The notes under the pieces are model-generated. The model ran no database searches, was not told where the DNA came from, and saw only the letters and a list, made by a program, of their open reading frames with translations. A program made the position numbers and the translations under genes. Source: Cuneatibacter caecimuris (GTDB taxonomy: Bacteria; Bacillota; Clostridia; Lachnospirales; Lachnospiraceae). Taken from it: a stretch of 64,000 bases of DNA. This document shows positions 1 to 8,602 of the stretch, in pieces. The stretch is taken from contig NZ_SGXF01000003.1 of assembly GCF_004216775.1 (NCBI RefSeq), positions 62,001 through 126,000 on the forward strand. Direction: 5' to 3'. How positions within the stretch are numbered: position 1 is the first letter of the stretch; each line of letters starts with the position of its first letter.

Positions 1-1174
1 CAGGGATGATCTGTATCAGATTTATCTGGAGGATTACGCGTATACATATATACGCAAACTGCGGCTGAAAGACGGGGGCCCCAGGGTAGGTGTTTTGGTA
101 GGAAAAACGGAAATCATTGCGGGGAATTCCTGTCAATTTATTTACGGGGCGCTGGATGTAAAGGAAATAAAAATAGAAAATGGCATCATCAGTTTTCCGG
201 AGGACGCCTGGAAAAAGCTGCACAGCGAAATACAGGCATTTTTTTCAGACTATGAACTCTGTGGCTGGTATGTGAAAGGCAGTGAAAATCAGGTCCCGGA
301 GCTGCTGAAGCTCCAGCAGGCGCATGCAGCCAATTTTCCGGACGCAGGAATGCTTCTGTTTCTGGGTCAGGAGGAAGAGTACAGCTTTTGGACCGGCACC
401 GGGCAGAATCTGTTCCCGGTTCAGGGATATTATGTGTTTTATGAGCGGAATGAGGCCATGCAGGACTATATGGTCCGCAGAAGCCAGGGGCAGAGCATTG
501 AATCAGAGTCCAGGGATCAGGTCACACGTCACTTCCGGACAGCCCTGAAAGAGCGGCAGGAAGAAAAACTGGAAGAGGGACACCGGGTGAACCGGGTGCT
601 TTATGGAGTATGCGCGGCGATGGGGGTATTGGTGATTGGGCTTGGCATCGCAATGTTCGGGAATTATGATAAATTGAGGGGAATGGAAGAATCGCTGCAT
701 CAGGCAGGCATTGAAGCGGGGGCCACTGCGGAGGTGATTCACAGCAGGCCGGTGGTGGAAACTGTGCCAGGTAATTTGTCTCCAACTACAGATGCGGAGC
801 CATCTGCCGCCGAAGAGTCTTCCTTATCTCAAGAAACAACCCAGGGAGGGGGGGAATCCGGCACTGCGGAGAACAAAGCTCCATCCGGCAGCACAGCTGT
901 TATGCAGCCCTGGGAAAAAGCGACAGTACATAGCACTGAAAGAAGTACAGAGAAGAAGGGGAGCGATCCGGATGAAAGCGGCACCGCTGCGGTGTCGGGA
1001 CTCCCCGTAAATGGAGAGGCCGGGGGCTTCCATGTGGTTGAGGAAGGGGACACTCTGATGCAGATCAGTATTGATGCATATGGAACAATCAGGATGGTGG
1101 AGGAGATTTGTGAATTAAATGGAATTACAGATCCGGATAAGATTGTAGCCGGGCAAAAACTGAAGATGCCTTAA
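1..1174 (+). CDS. LysM-domain membrane protein, 5' end outside window
   Basis: The reading frame is open from base 2 with no stop, so the gene begins upstream of the window; the internal TTG at 95 is not a convincing start. The N-terminal part has a VGVLVGK strand and a GWY motif followed by a helix, which recalls the MPN/JAMM fold but lacks the HxH metal ligands. A single membrane segment follows (about 600-660), then a Ser/Thr/Glu-rich linker, and a C-terminal LysM domain (about 1030-1170, GDTLMQIS to AGQKLKMP). LysM domains bind peptidoglycan, so the C-terminus is probably outside the cell. No terminator is seen before the next gene 83 bases on, so the two may be co-transcribed. The LysM call is firm; the MPN-like reading is an inference. 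Confidence 0.8.
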   Translation, partial: RDDLYQIYLEDYAYTYIRKLRLKDGGPRVGVLVGKTEIIAGNSCQFIYGALDVKEIKIENGIISFPEDAWKKLHSEIQAFFSDYELCGWYVKGSENQVPELLKLQQAHAANFPDAGMLLFLGQEEEYSFWTGTGQNLFPVQGYYVFYERNEAMQDYMVRRSQGQSIESESRDQVTRHFRTALKERQEEKLEEGHRVNRVLYGVCAAMGVLVIGLGIAMFGNYDKLRGMEESLHQAGIEAGATAEVIHSRPVVETVPGNLSPTTDAEPSAAEESSLSQETTQGGGESGTAENKAPSGSTAVMQPWEKATVHSTERSTEKKGSDPDESGTAAVSGLPVNGEAGGFHVVEEGDTLMQISIDAYGTIRMVEEICELNGITDPDKIVAGQKLKMP

Positions 1175-1257
1175 AAAAATGGTGCCAAGTCCGTAGAAAT
1201 GTGGTAAACTGAAGGACAGAAAGAAGAAATTTGCCTGGGGCAACAGGAGGATACAGG

Positions 1258-2505
1258 ATGGATGAAAGCAGAGACCTGCAGAGGGAGCAGAAAAAAAACT
1301 TATTGCGCCGCCAGGTAATCAGCAGCGGCCCGGACTCTGAAGAAGCATATCAGGCCAAGCTCAGAGCGCATAAAATACGCAGCTGGCTCATTATCTGCGG
1401 CATTGTGGCGGTTCTGGCCCTGGGATTTATTGGTTACAGGATTATTGATTCCGTGCGCAACCTGACTGGTTACAGGATTGACTGGGAACTAAGCCTGGAA
1501 AGCGGGGATTCTGCCTATACAGGATATGAAGCGTTTGGGGAAGGGATTCTGAAAGTAGGGAAATCAGGGGCAACCTACATCAGCTCAGATGGAGCGCAGG
1601 TCTGGTCTGAAGCATATGAAATGAAATCTCCTATTGCGCAGACAAGAGGAGAATACGCCGCAGTGGCGGATTTGAATTCCAACAACCTGGCCCTGTTCAG
1701 TATAACAGGAAAAAAACTGTGTCAGGTTACGACGCCAGGCCCGATCATGCGGATTGCGGTAGCAGGGCAGGGGGTAATGGCGGTTCTCGTCCAGGACGGG
1801 CTTTCTGACAGCATCTATTTTTATGATAAGGCTGGGAACAGGCTGGAGGTGGAAGTGAAGACTTCCTTTGCACAGGATGGTTATCCATTGGACATTGCGC
1901 TCTCTGCCAACGGTCAGATTCTGATGTATTCCTATGTCAGCGTGGAAGAAGGCACAATTAAAAATAAAGTTAATTTCTATAACTTCGGAGATGAGGGGCA
2001 GAAATACCAGGACAGGATGGTGGCGGGCTTCAAATATGGGGATTCCATGATTCCCAGGGTGCGTATAATGGGCAACGGCAATGCCGTGGCCTTTGGAGAC
2101 CGCATGATCAGTTTTTATTCCCTGAAAAAAGTGGACGAGCCGTCCCGGTTGGACAGAGACCGGGTTTTTGAGCATGGCATTAACCTGATTTTTTACAGCG
2201 ATGAATATGTGGGGGTGGTAGAAGCCGGCGAAAGCCAACGGGAGCCGGGTACGCTGCACGTCTATCAGCCGGACGGAAAGGAGCTGCTTGCGCAAAAGCT
2301 TTCGCAGGAATACGAGGAAGGGATATTTGCGGGAGATGAGATCCTCCTTTATAATAACGGAGCGTGTATGCTGATCACGCTGGGAGGGCATATCAAGTAT
2401 GAGGGCAGCATGGAAGGCGGAGTGGATTTCATGGCGGCCGGGACAGAGAGAAACCAGCTTCTGGTGGCAGGGGGCGGAAAAATCCGGTCCTGCACACTCA
2501 AATAG
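1258..2505 (+). CDS. DUF5711 family membrane protein
   Basis: About 415 residues. A basic cytoplasmic N-terminus is followed by one membrane helix (about residues 36-55, LIICGIVAVLALGFIGY) and a long extracytoplasmic region of repeated short beta strands, which suggests a propeller-like sensor. This resembles the clostridial DUF5711 family, whose function is unknown. I chose the ATG at 1258 because AGGAGG lies at 1245-1250 with ideal spacing; a TTG at 1231 in the same frame lacks a ribosome site. It follows the LysM gene on the same strand, hinting at a shared envelope role. Transketolase downstream has its own promoter. Confidence 0.75.
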   Translation: MDESRDLQREQKKNLLRRQVISSGPDSEEAYQAKLRAHKIRSWLIICGIVAVLALGFIGYRIIDSVRNLTGYRIDWELSLESGDSAYTGYEAFGEGILKVGKSGATYISSDGAQVWSEAYEMKSPIAQTRGEYAAVADLNSNNLALFSITGKKLCQVTTPGPIMRIAVAGQGVMAVLVQDGLSDSIYFYDKAGNRLEVEVKTSFAQDGYPLDIALSANGQILMYSYVSVEEGTIKNKVNFYNFGDEGQKYQDRMVAGFKYGDSMIPRVRIMGNGNAVAFGDRMISFYSLKKVDEPSRLDRDRVFEHGINLIFYSDEYVGVVEAGESQREPGTLHVYQPDGKELLAQKLSQEYEEGIFAGDEILLYNNGACMLITLGGHIKYEGSMEGGVDFMAAGTERNQLLVAGGGKIRSCTLK

Positions 2506-2515
2506 AAGAAAATCC

Positions 2516-2544
2516 TTGCGCAGCAGGCGCGATCCCGGTATAAT
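2516..2544 (+). promoter_or_regulatory. Promoter of transketolase gene
   Basis: TTGCGC at 2516-2521, a 17-base spacer and a perfect TATAAT at 2539-2544. The start codon is 36 bases further on. Confidence 0.65.
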
Positions 2545-2579
2545 GAAAACAAATACTAGAGAATCAGGGAGGAACAACG

Positions 2580-4562
2580 ATGATAAACTTAGATCAACAG
2601 TCAGTGAATGCGATCCGTATCCTTTCCGCGGATGCGGTACAGAAGGCGAAATCAGGCCATCCCGGCCTGCCTTTAGGATGCGCGGCTGCGGCGTATGAAT
2701 TGTGGGCCAAACATATGAATCACAATCCGAAAGATCCTGAATGGAAGAACCGCGACAGATTTGTGCTTTCCGGAGGACATGGTTCAACGCTGCTGTATTC
2801 TCTGCTGCACCTGTTTGGCTATGGGCTGACCAGGGAGGATCTGGCGTCCTTCCGCCAGTGGGGCTCTCTCACCCCGGGACATCCCGAATATCGCCATACG
2901 GTAGGCGTTGAAGCCACCACAGGACCGTTGGGGGCAGGTATGGCAATGGCAGTGGGCATGGCAATGGCAGAAGCTCATCTGGCTGCTGTTTTCAATAAAG
3001 AAAATTATCCGGTTGTGGATCACTTTACCTATGTGCTGGGCGGCGACGGCTGCATGATGGAAGGAATTTCTTCTGAAGCCTTTTCGCTGGCAGGGACCCT
3101 TGGCCTGGGCAAGCTGATCGTGCTCTATGATTCCAACCAGATTTCTATTGAAGGTTCCACAGATATTGCATTCACAGAGGATGTGCAGAAACGCATGGAA
3201 GCCTTTGGATTCCAACTGCTGACAGTAGAAGACGGTAATGACCTGGAGGAGATCGGAAAAGCCATCGAGGCTGCAAAGGCAGATACCTCCCGCCCTTCCT
3301 TTATTACCGTAAAAACGCAGATCGGGTTTGGCTGTCCTGCAAAACAGGGCAAGGCCAGCGCGCATGGAGAGCCTTTGGGCGAGGAAAATGTAGCTGCCCT
3401 GAAGGAAAATCTGGGATGGCCGTCGCAGGAGCCATTCTTTGTTCCTGAAGAAGTTTATGCCCATTATGAAGAACTGGGGGCAGAAAGAGCGAAAGCCGAA
3501 GATGCCTGGAACCAGCTGTTCGAAGCATATTGCAGGGAATATCCGGAAGAAGCCGCGCTGTGGGAGAAATACCACGATCCTTCAGCCGCAGAGGCAGCCT
3601 GGGACTGCGAGGAATTCTGGAAAAAAGCGGAAAAGCCTGAGGCAACCAGAAGCCTGTCGGGCAAGATGATTAATAAGATTAAAAACCTGCTGCCCAACCT
3701 GATCGGCGGAGCGGCGGACCTGGCTCCCTCTACAAAGACATATATGAATGATATGGGGGATTTCAGCAAGGACAATTATGCAGGCAGAAATCTGCATTTT
3801 GGCGTGCGTGAGCTGTCCATGGCTGCTATCGGAAACGGTATTCTGCTTCACGGTGGGCTGCGTTCCTTTGTCTCTACCTTCTTTGTGTTCAGTGATTATG
3901 TGAAGCCTATGGCAAGGCTTTCAGCGATTATGGGCATCCCGGCGATCTATGTATTCACCCATGACAGTATCGGCGTGGGCGAGGACGGCCCTACCCATGA
4001 ACCCATTGAGCAGCTGGCCATGTTCCGGGCTATGCCTAACTTCCATGTGTTCCGCCCTGCTGATTCAACGGAGACTGCTGCGGCATGGTATGCAGCGGTT
4101 GCATCCAGGAAAACTCCTACAGCCCTGGTTCTGACCAGACAGAACCTGCCTCAGTATGAGAACTCCTCTAAAGAAGCGCTGAAGGGCGCGTATATTCTGG
4201 AGGATTCAGAGAAATCCGTTCCGGATGCTATCATCATGGCCACCGGATCAGAGGTAGAGCTGGCGGTTAAGGCAAAAGCAGAACTGCTGAAGGATGGAAT
4301 GGATGTGCGCGTGGTATCCATGCCTTCCATGGATGTGTTTGAAGAACAGCCAGCGGAATATCAGGAAAAGGTGCTGCCCTCTGCGGTACGCAGGCGCGTG
4401 GCAGTAGAGGCGCTTTCTGACTTCGGTTGGGGCAGATATGTTGGCCTGGACGGAAAAGTTTTAGGAATGAAGACATTTGGCGCCAGCGCCCCCGCAGATA
4501 AGCTCTTTGAAGAGTTTGGTTTTACTGTGGAGCATGTGGTGGAGGCGGTAAAGAGCCTTTAA
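2580..4562 (+). CDS. tkt: Transketolase
   Basis: 660 residues, the full family length. It transfers two-carbon ketol units between sugar phosphates in the non-oxidative pentose phosphate pathway, using thiamine diphosphate and a divalent metal. Visible are the N-terminal GHPGLPLG motif, the cofactor-binding GDGCMMEG segment (about residue 155) with the downstream asparagine of YDSNQIS, the central pyrimidine-domain region [14 protein letters not shown] and the C-terminal domain. It has its own promoter and a downstream terminator, so it is probably monocistronic. The start ATG is preceded by a GGGAGG ribosome site. Confidence 0.97.
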   Translation: MINLDQQSVNAIRILSADAVQKAKSGHPGLPLGCAAAAYELWAKHMNHNPKDPEWKNRDRFVLSGGHGSTLLYSLLHLFGYGLTREDLASFRQWGSLTPGHPEYRHTVGVEATTGPLGAGMAMAVGMAMAEAHLAAVFNKENYPVVDHFTYVLGGDGCMMEGISSEAFSLAGTLGLGKLIVLYDSNQISIEGSTDIAFTEDVQKRMEAFGFQLLTVEDGNDLEEIGKAIEAAKADTSRPSFITVKTQIGFGCPAKQGKASAHGEPLGEENVAALKENLGWPSQEPFFVPEEVYAHYEELGAERAKAEDAWNQLFEAYCREYPEEAALWEKYHDPSAAEAAWDCEEFWKKAEKPEATRSLSGKMINKIKNLLPNLIGGAADLAPSTKTYMNDMGDFSKDNYAGRNLHFGVRELSMAAIGNGILLHGGLRSFVSTFFVFSDYVKPMARLSAIMGIPAIYVFTHDSIGVGEDGPTHEPIEQLAMFRAMPNFHVFRPADSTETAAAWYAAVASRKTPTALVLTRQNLPQYENSSKEALKGAYILEDSEKSVPDAIIMATGSEVELAVKAKAELLKDGMDVRVVSMPSMDVFEEQPAEYQEKVLPSAVRRRVAVEALSDFGWGRYVGLDGKVLGMKTFGASAPADKLFEEFGFTVEHVVEAVKSL

Positions 4563-4612
4563 TTATAACTGTTTAATATGATAGAAAAAATATGGTCTGG
4601 CGGGAAAATCAG

Positions 4613-4645
4613 AAAGGCATTGGTTTTTCCGCCAGTGCCTTTTCA
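4613..4645 (+). terminator. Terminator after transketolase
   Basis: AAAGGCATTGG (4613-4623) pairs with CCAGTGCCTTT (4632-4642) around an 8-base loop, followed by a short T-rich stretch. A competing stem (CTGGCGG at 4597 with CCGCCAG at 4629-4635) overlaps it. Confidence 0.55.
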
Positions 4646-4674
4646 ATTTCAGCCATAAAAATCTCAAAAAAGAA

Positions 4675-4703
4675 TTGACAAACAAGTGGGGCCATGCTAT
4701 ACT
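4675..4703 (+). promoter_or_regulatory. Promoter of tRNA-Glu
   Basis: TTGACA at 4675-4680, 17-base spacer, TATACT at 4698-4703. The tRNA begins 12 bases downstream. Confidence 0.75.
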
Positions 4704-4714
4704 ACTAAAGCTGC

Positions 4715-4786
4715 GGCTCCATGGTCAAGCGGTTAAGACACCGCCCTTTCACGGCGGTAACAGGGGTTCAAATCCCCTTGGAGTCA
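4715..4786 (+). tRNA. tRNA-Glu (anticodon TTC)
   Basis: The acceptor stem GGCTCCA pairs with TGGAGTC. The anticodon arm CCGCC-CTTTCAC-GGCGG presents TTC. The T arm AGGGGTTCAAATCCCCT is canonical. CCA is not encoded. A tRNA-Cys follows 71 bases downstream with its own promoter. Confidence 0.96.
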
Positions 4787-4817
4787 TTTGGTTTCTGAAA
4801 AAAATTTCCAAAAAGGG

Positions 4818-4846
4818 TTGATATTTTTCCAGAGACTGTATATAAT
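4818..4846 (+). promoter_or_regulatory. Promoter of tRNA-Cys
   Basis: TTGATA at 4818-4823, 17-base spacer, perfect TATAAT at 4841-4846, 11 bases before the tRNA. Confidence 0.75.
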
Positions 4847-4857
4847 ATATAAGCGGT

Positions 4858-4928
4858 GGCGACATAGCCAAGTGGTAAGGCGTGGGTCTGCAACACCCTG
4901 ATCACCGGTTCAAATCCGGTTGTCGCCT
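4858..4928 (+). tRNA. tRNA-Cys (anticodon GCA)
   Basis: The acceptor stem GGCGACA pairs with TGTCGCC, with discriminator T. The anticodon loop CTGCAAC presents GCA. The T arm is CCGGTTCAAATCCGG. The D arm is short, as is usual for this tRNA. Confidence 0.96.
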
Positions 4929-4951
4929 CTCTGAGAAACTGATGTTTCCAT

Positions 4952-4987
4952 AAAAAAGAGCTTTCCGTTAAGGAAAGCTCTTTTTTA
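4952..4987 (+). terminator. Bidirectional terminator between tRNA-Cys and the MerR gene
   Basis: An A/T-flanked perfect stem (AAAAAAGAGCTTTCC with GGAAAGCTCTTTTTT, short loop) has T-runs on both strands. It can end the tRNA transcript on the plus strand and the MerR gene on the minus strand. Confidence 0.85.
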
Positions 4988-5008
4988 TGCTGCAAGATTA
5001 TATTCTCT

Positions 5009-5890
5009 TTAGTTCTCTGTCTTATTTTTACTGAAATAGTGCCGAAACGCAGTGCCTATGAATATGGAGGCCCCTGTCCCATATTGCTTGTCAACAGCCT
5101 CTATAATCGGTTGATTATGAAGATAATGATCGATCAGAATATCATAATAATTTTCTCCCAACTGCATCGTCGGAGTGTCTTCGGGGCTCAGAAGGTGGAC
5201 CATATCATCAATAATCGTCTGTATTTCATCTGACCGCGGATCTTGTGTCAGATCCTGAACCAATTTTTCCATTAATTCCTTATTTCGCTCCACATATCCT
5301 TTTTCCTTGATCTGCTGCATTTTTTCCATATTCTCAGAAAAATGCAGCAGGCTCTCTTTCATTGCTACTGTGTATTTTTCCACACTGCCATAATATTGCT
5401 CCGCCAGAGAACCAATAGAGACTTCGTGGTCCCGGGCTTTTTGGATAAAGTCATCGAATGCTTCTCTGCTTCCCCAGTATTTGACAATCTGATCCTGATT
5501 CTGATCCCGGAATTCTTCCAGCGCCCGGATATATTCGCTTAAATCAAATTCTTTAAAGCTCATACATGACTCTCCTTTTTCCAGTTTATCCAGCAAATTC
5601 AACAGCTTGTTTAATCTGTCGCGCTTTGCGGTCAATAATGCCTTCTGATTCTTATAGGCTTCTATCCTGTCAAAGTGAGGACTTTCCATGATTGTTTTGA
5701 TTTCCTTTAGGGGAAAATCCAATTCTCTGAAAAGAAGGATCTGCTGCAGCGTATTCAGGGCGTTTTCATCGTACAGCCGGTATCCGGCCTTTGTCACCTC
5801 TGAAGGCCGGAACACGCCGATTTCATCATAATACTGCAGCGTGCGCACGCTGACTCCTGCAAGATCCGCTACTTCTTTAATAGTTTTCAT
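5009..5890 (-). CDS. MerR family regulator with TipAS drug-binding domain
   Basis: 293 residues. The N-terminal MerR winged helix (KEVADLAGVSVRTLQYYDEIG) with the second helix-turn-helix and a dimerisation coiled coil fills residues 1-110. The rest (about 120-290) is the alpha-helical TipAS-type effector domain, which in TipA-like proteins binds thiopeptide or other bulky antibiotics and converts the dimer to an activator. Codon use is more AT-rich than in the neighbours. No efflux or resistance gene lies beside it, so its target is not visible here. The start ATG has a GGAG site eight bases upstream. The family call is firm, the ligand unknown. Confidence 0.9.
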   Translation of the reverse strand: MKTIKEVADLAGVSVRTLQYYDEIGVFRPSEVTKAGYRLYDENALNTLQQILLFRELDFPLKEIKTIMESPHFDRIEAYKNQKALLTAKRDRLNKLLNLLDKLEKGESCMSFKEFDLSEYIRALEEFRDQNQDQIVKYWGSREAFDDFIQKARDHEVSIGSLAEQYYGSVEKYTVAMKESLLHFSENMEKMQQIKEKGYVERNKELMEKLVQDLTQDPRSDEIQTIIDDMVHLLSPEDTPTMQLGENYYDILIDHYLHNQPIIEAVDKQYGTGASIFIGTAFRHYFSKNKTEN

Positions 5891-6162
5891 GATACCCGCT
5901 CCTTTTTTGAGATTATCCTAATGAAAGAATAGTGTTAGTTGATGTAGACAATAAGACTTTTGTACAAGCTGCCTGCCGGCTTGGGCATCCTGTATGACCG
6001 CAAAGGCGGCCGCGCTTTGGCGCGCGAGTCCGGCGGACCGGTCTCTATTATGAATTATACTTTATCACGCAGCGTGAGGGTCAAGTGCTTTTCAAGAAAA
6101 GTTTTATACCAGATTAATTTTATCACAATACGGCAAAATATGACGGGAAAAATGAAACGGCC
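5891..6162. other. Intergenic region before the retron
   Basis: No gene seen. A GC-rich stretch at about 5985-6045 (CCGCAAAGG followed by a GCGCGAGTCCGG/CCGG run) resembles the 3' module of the dispersed repeats at 25949 and 34907. A hairpin AAACGGCCT/AGGCCGTTT spans 6155-6180 at the right edge and overlaps the putative retron promoter. Confidence 0.4.
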
Positions 6163-6191
6163 TTGCATCTCAGGCCGTTTTATGCTATGCT
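6163..6191 (+). promoter_or_regulatory. Putative retron promoter
   Basis: TTGCAT at 6163-6168, 17-base spacer, TATGCT at 6186-6191. Transcription would start at about 6198, at the edge of the left inverted repeat of the retron RNA, which is what a retron needs. Confidence 0.5.
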
Positions 6192-6199
6192 CATACGCA

Positions 6200-6412
6200 A
6201 GACAACAGTGTTTCTGAATACATTTCAGAAGGGCGGCGAGTCGCCGTCCGCAAAGTGATTGGAGAAGGCAGCTGCGAAGCAGCGGCACAGTTCCTGTGCC
6301 TGCCTGCGGCTTGCCAGGTACTTCCGCACACGGAGTGTGCACGGCTGGGCGCAGAGCGCCCAAACGCCTGAGTACCAGGCCGCCTCCGGCAGATCTTCTT
6401 TTGGTGTTGTCT
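6200..6412 (+). ncRNA. Putative retron msr-msd RNA
   Basis: Repeat a1 AGACAACA (6200-6207) is the exact reverse complement of a2 TGTTGTCT (6405-6412), which lies 26 bases before the reverse transcriptase start. After a1 comes a G (6208), a candidate branching guanosine. Then come two hairpins: TTCTGAA/TTCAGAA (6212-6230) and GGGCGGC/GCCGTCC (6231-6249). The msd part is enclosed by GGAGAAG (6261-6267) with CTTCTTT (6395-6401). Inside are GCTGC/GCAGC (6271-6283), GGCACAG/CTGTGCC (6284-6300) and a long imperfect stem (6301-6391). The long stem contains GGTACT/AGTACC, GCACAC/GTGTGC and GGGCGC/GCGCCC. The order a1-msr-msd-a2-RT matches known retrons. The exact cDNA ends and branch G are inferred. 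Confidence 0.72.
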
Positions 6413-6437
6413 GGGCAGAGGGAAAGGAGGCAGTGGG

Positions 6438-7439
6438 ATGAGCGGAGAAGAGATGTGGAAATACTGCACAGGAGAACAATGCCGGGATCTGCTGCGCTCC
6501 TTGGACCTGCTGCGGGGGACTGGCGTAAAACAGGAGCAGGAAATTGCCTGCCTTTATTCCCTGGCAAACCATGCTGAAGCGCATTACCGCAGAGCCAGAA
6601 TCCCCAAAAAAAACGGCGGAGTGCGTAAGCTTCAGATTCCTGACGGGATGATGAAAAAGGTACAGCGGAATTTGCTGCACCATGTTTTGGACGGTTTGGA
6701 ACCGTCCCCATATGCAACTGCTTACCGCAAAGGAGCCGGTCTGAAAGAGAATGCCGCGCCTCATACCGGAAAGAAGCAGATCCTCAAGCTGGATCTGGAG
6801 AATTTTTTTGAAAATATCACGTTTTCGCTGATTCTGGAAAATGTATTTCCCAGCCGTCTGTTTCCGCCAGCGGTTGGCGTACTGCTGACCAATCTCTGCT
6901 GCTACAGGGATTATCTCCCCCAGGGAGCGCCTGTATCAGCTGCAGTATCCAATTTAGTAATGCGCCCTTTTGATGATTATATGGGAAGCTGGTGCGGGGA
7001 ACAGGGGATTGCCTATACGCGCTATTGTGATGATATGACTTTTTCCGGGGATTTCGATGCACGGAAAGTAAAAAATAAAGCTCAGAATTTTTTGAAAGTG
7101 ATGGGCTTTTCCCTGAATGCCGGAAAAACCCGCCTGTATGGACAGGGACACCGCCAGTCTGTGACTGGAGTGGTAGTGAACTGCCATCCTCAGGCAGCCA
7201 GAACTTACAGGAAAAAATTGCGGCAGGACTTGTATTATTGTGAAAAATACGGCGTTGCCGGGCATCTGAAACGTCAGGGCAGGGATCTTGGCCAGGAAGA
7301 CGCCGCAGGGGCGTCCTTCCGGTACCTGCAGATGCTTGCTGGCAGGGCAGCTTTTGTCCTTCAGGTGAATCCGGAGGACAGCTGGTGCAGGGAAGCTAAA
7401 GGCCGCATAGCCAGACTCCAGTCGGAGCTGTGGGTTTAA
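6438..7439 (+). CDS. Retron-type reverse transcriptase
   Basis: 333 residues. Reverse transcriptase motifs run in order: RIPKKNGGVRKLQIPD near residue 54, KLDLENFFENI near 116, LPQGAPVSAAVSN (about 160-172), the catalytic YCDD at 196-199 and a C-terminal thumb. Two retron hallmarks are present: NAxxH as NAAPH (105-109) and the VTG triplet (242-244). Retron enzymes copy the msd part of their own RNA into branched multicopy DNA, usually as part of an anti-phage device. The start ATG follows AAAGGAGG (6423-6430). The active site reads YCDD instead of the more usual YADD. Group II intron maturase is excluded because the maturase and endonuclease domains are missing. Confidence 0.92.
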   Translation: MSGEEMWKYCTGEQCRDLLRSLDLLRGTGVKQEQEIACLYSLANHAEAHYRRARIPKKNGGVRKLQIPDGMMKKVQRNLLHHVLDGLEPSPYATAYRKGAGLKENAAPHTGKKQILKLDLENFFENITFSLILENVFPSRLFPPAVGVLLTNLCCYRDYLPQGAPVSAAVSNLVMRPFDDYMGSWCGEQGIAYTRYCDDMTFSGDFDARKVKNKAQNFLKVMGFSLNAGKTRLYGQGHRQSVTGVVVNCHPQAARTYRKKLRQDLYYCEKYGVAGHLKRQGRDLGQEDAAGASFRYLQMLAGRAAFVLQVNPEDSWCREAKGRIARLQSELWV

Positions 7440-7469
7440 TATACTGATAAATTGGAGAAAAAACAGAGT

Positions 7470-8573
7470 ATGGAACATACAGATGCTTCCTGTGAAGAAG
7501 CGCTGAAGGCCTTTGCATTCCAGGGAACCCCGGTTTGCTGCAGCGCCTATGGGAACGGACATATTAACGGGACTTACCGCGTGGACTGTCAGGGCGCAGG
7601 CGGCGGAAAACATTATATTCTGCAGGATATCAATACAAAAGTATTTGCCAGGCCGGAAGAGCTGATGCAGAATATTGGCTGGGTAACAGGATACCTGAAA
7701 GAAAAAATAAAAGAAGAGGGCGGAGATCCGGAGAGAGAAACGCTGACCATAGTGCCGGCAAAAAGCGGCGGCCTGTTTTTCAGGGACAGCTCCGGCAGAT
7801 GCTGGCGGTCATATGTGTTTATTACAGATGCCGTGACTTATGAACGTGCGGAAAGCACGCGGGAATTTTTTCTCTGCGGACGCGCGCTGGGACATTTTCA
7901 GCAGCAGCTGGCAGAATATCCGGTAGAACGTCTGGCGGAAACGATCCCAGATTTTCATCATACGCCGAAGCGGCTGGAGGCGCTGAAGAGGGCGGCAGCT
8001 GAGGATGTGTGCGGCCGGAATTCTTCTGTCCGGAAAGAACTCCGTTTTTTTCTGGACAGAGAAGAAGAGACGGCTGCTGCCGTCAGCCTTCATGCTGCAG
8101 GAAAGCTTCCCCTGCGGGTAACCCATAACGATACGAAATTAAATAATATCTTATTTGACAAGAGGACGGGAAAACCGCTGTGTATCATTGACCTGGATAC
8201 AATTATGCCGGGATTCTCCGCGTTTGATTTTGGAGATGCCATCCGTTCCGGCGCAAGCACTGCGTCCGAAGATGAGAGAGATCTTTCCAGAGTGAGCCTG
8301 TCGCTGGATTTATATGATGCTTTTTCAGAAGGATTTCTGAAAGGATGCGGAGGGAGCCTGACAGAAACCGAGAAAGAAATGCTGCCTATGGGAGCCAAAT
8401 TGATGACCATGGAATGCGGAATCCGTTTTCTGACAGACTATCTTCAGGGAGACCGGTATTTTCGAATTCACCGCCCTCACCAGAATCTGGACAGAGCCAG
8501 AACTCAAATTGCACTGGCGGCCGATATGGAGCGCAAGTGGGAGCGGATGAGGGTGAGTATAGAGAAGTTTTAA
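7470..8573 (+). CDS. Phosphotransferase, N-acetylhexosamine 1-kinase-like
   Basis: About 367 residues, aminoglycoside phosphotransferase/choline kinase fold. The catalytic loop THNDTKLNN (about residue 218) and the metal-binding IIDLDT (about 239) match the NahK-type sugar kinases that phosphorylate GlcNAc/GalNAc at C1 in mucin and milk-glycan salvage. An N-terminal segment GNGHINGTYRV forms the nucleotide-binding strand. It starts 30 bases after the reverse transcriptase, without an intervening terminator, and a strong terminator follows it. It is thus likely co-transcribed with the retron. Whether that is functional or a by-product of insertion is not decidable here. The ATG at 7470 is preferred over an in-frame TTG at 7452. 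Confidence 0.82.
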   Translation: MEHTDASCEEALKAFAFQGTPVCCSAYGNGHINGTYRVDCQGAGGGKHYILQDINTKVFARPEELMQNIGWVTGYLKEKIKEEGGDPERETLTIVPAKSGGLFFRDSSGRCWRSYVFITDAVTYERAESTREFFLCGRALGHFQQQLAEYPVERLAETIPDFHHTPKRLEALKRAAAEDVCGRNSSVRKELRFFLDREEETAAAVSLHAAGKLPLRVTHNDTKLNNILFDKRTGKPLCIIDLDTIMPGFSAFDFGDAIRSGASTASEDERDLSRVSLSLDLYDAFSEGFLKGCGGSLTETEKEMLPMGAKLMTMECGIRFLTDYLQGDRYFRIHRPHQNLDRARTQIALAADMERKWERMRVSIEKF

Positions 8574-8602
8574 ATATTGGTCAGCTACATAGGTAAAGAG
8601 AA

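Noticed and set aside
4597-4645. Two mutually exclusive hairpins after transketolase, like an attenuator
   Set aside because: They lie downstream of the gene and upstream of a tRNA with its own promoter, so simple termination is enough; overlap is probably accidental.
6259-6717. Several short open frames in the retron RNA region
   Set aside because: They coincide with structured, GC-rich RNA; none has both a ribosome site and a recognisable product.
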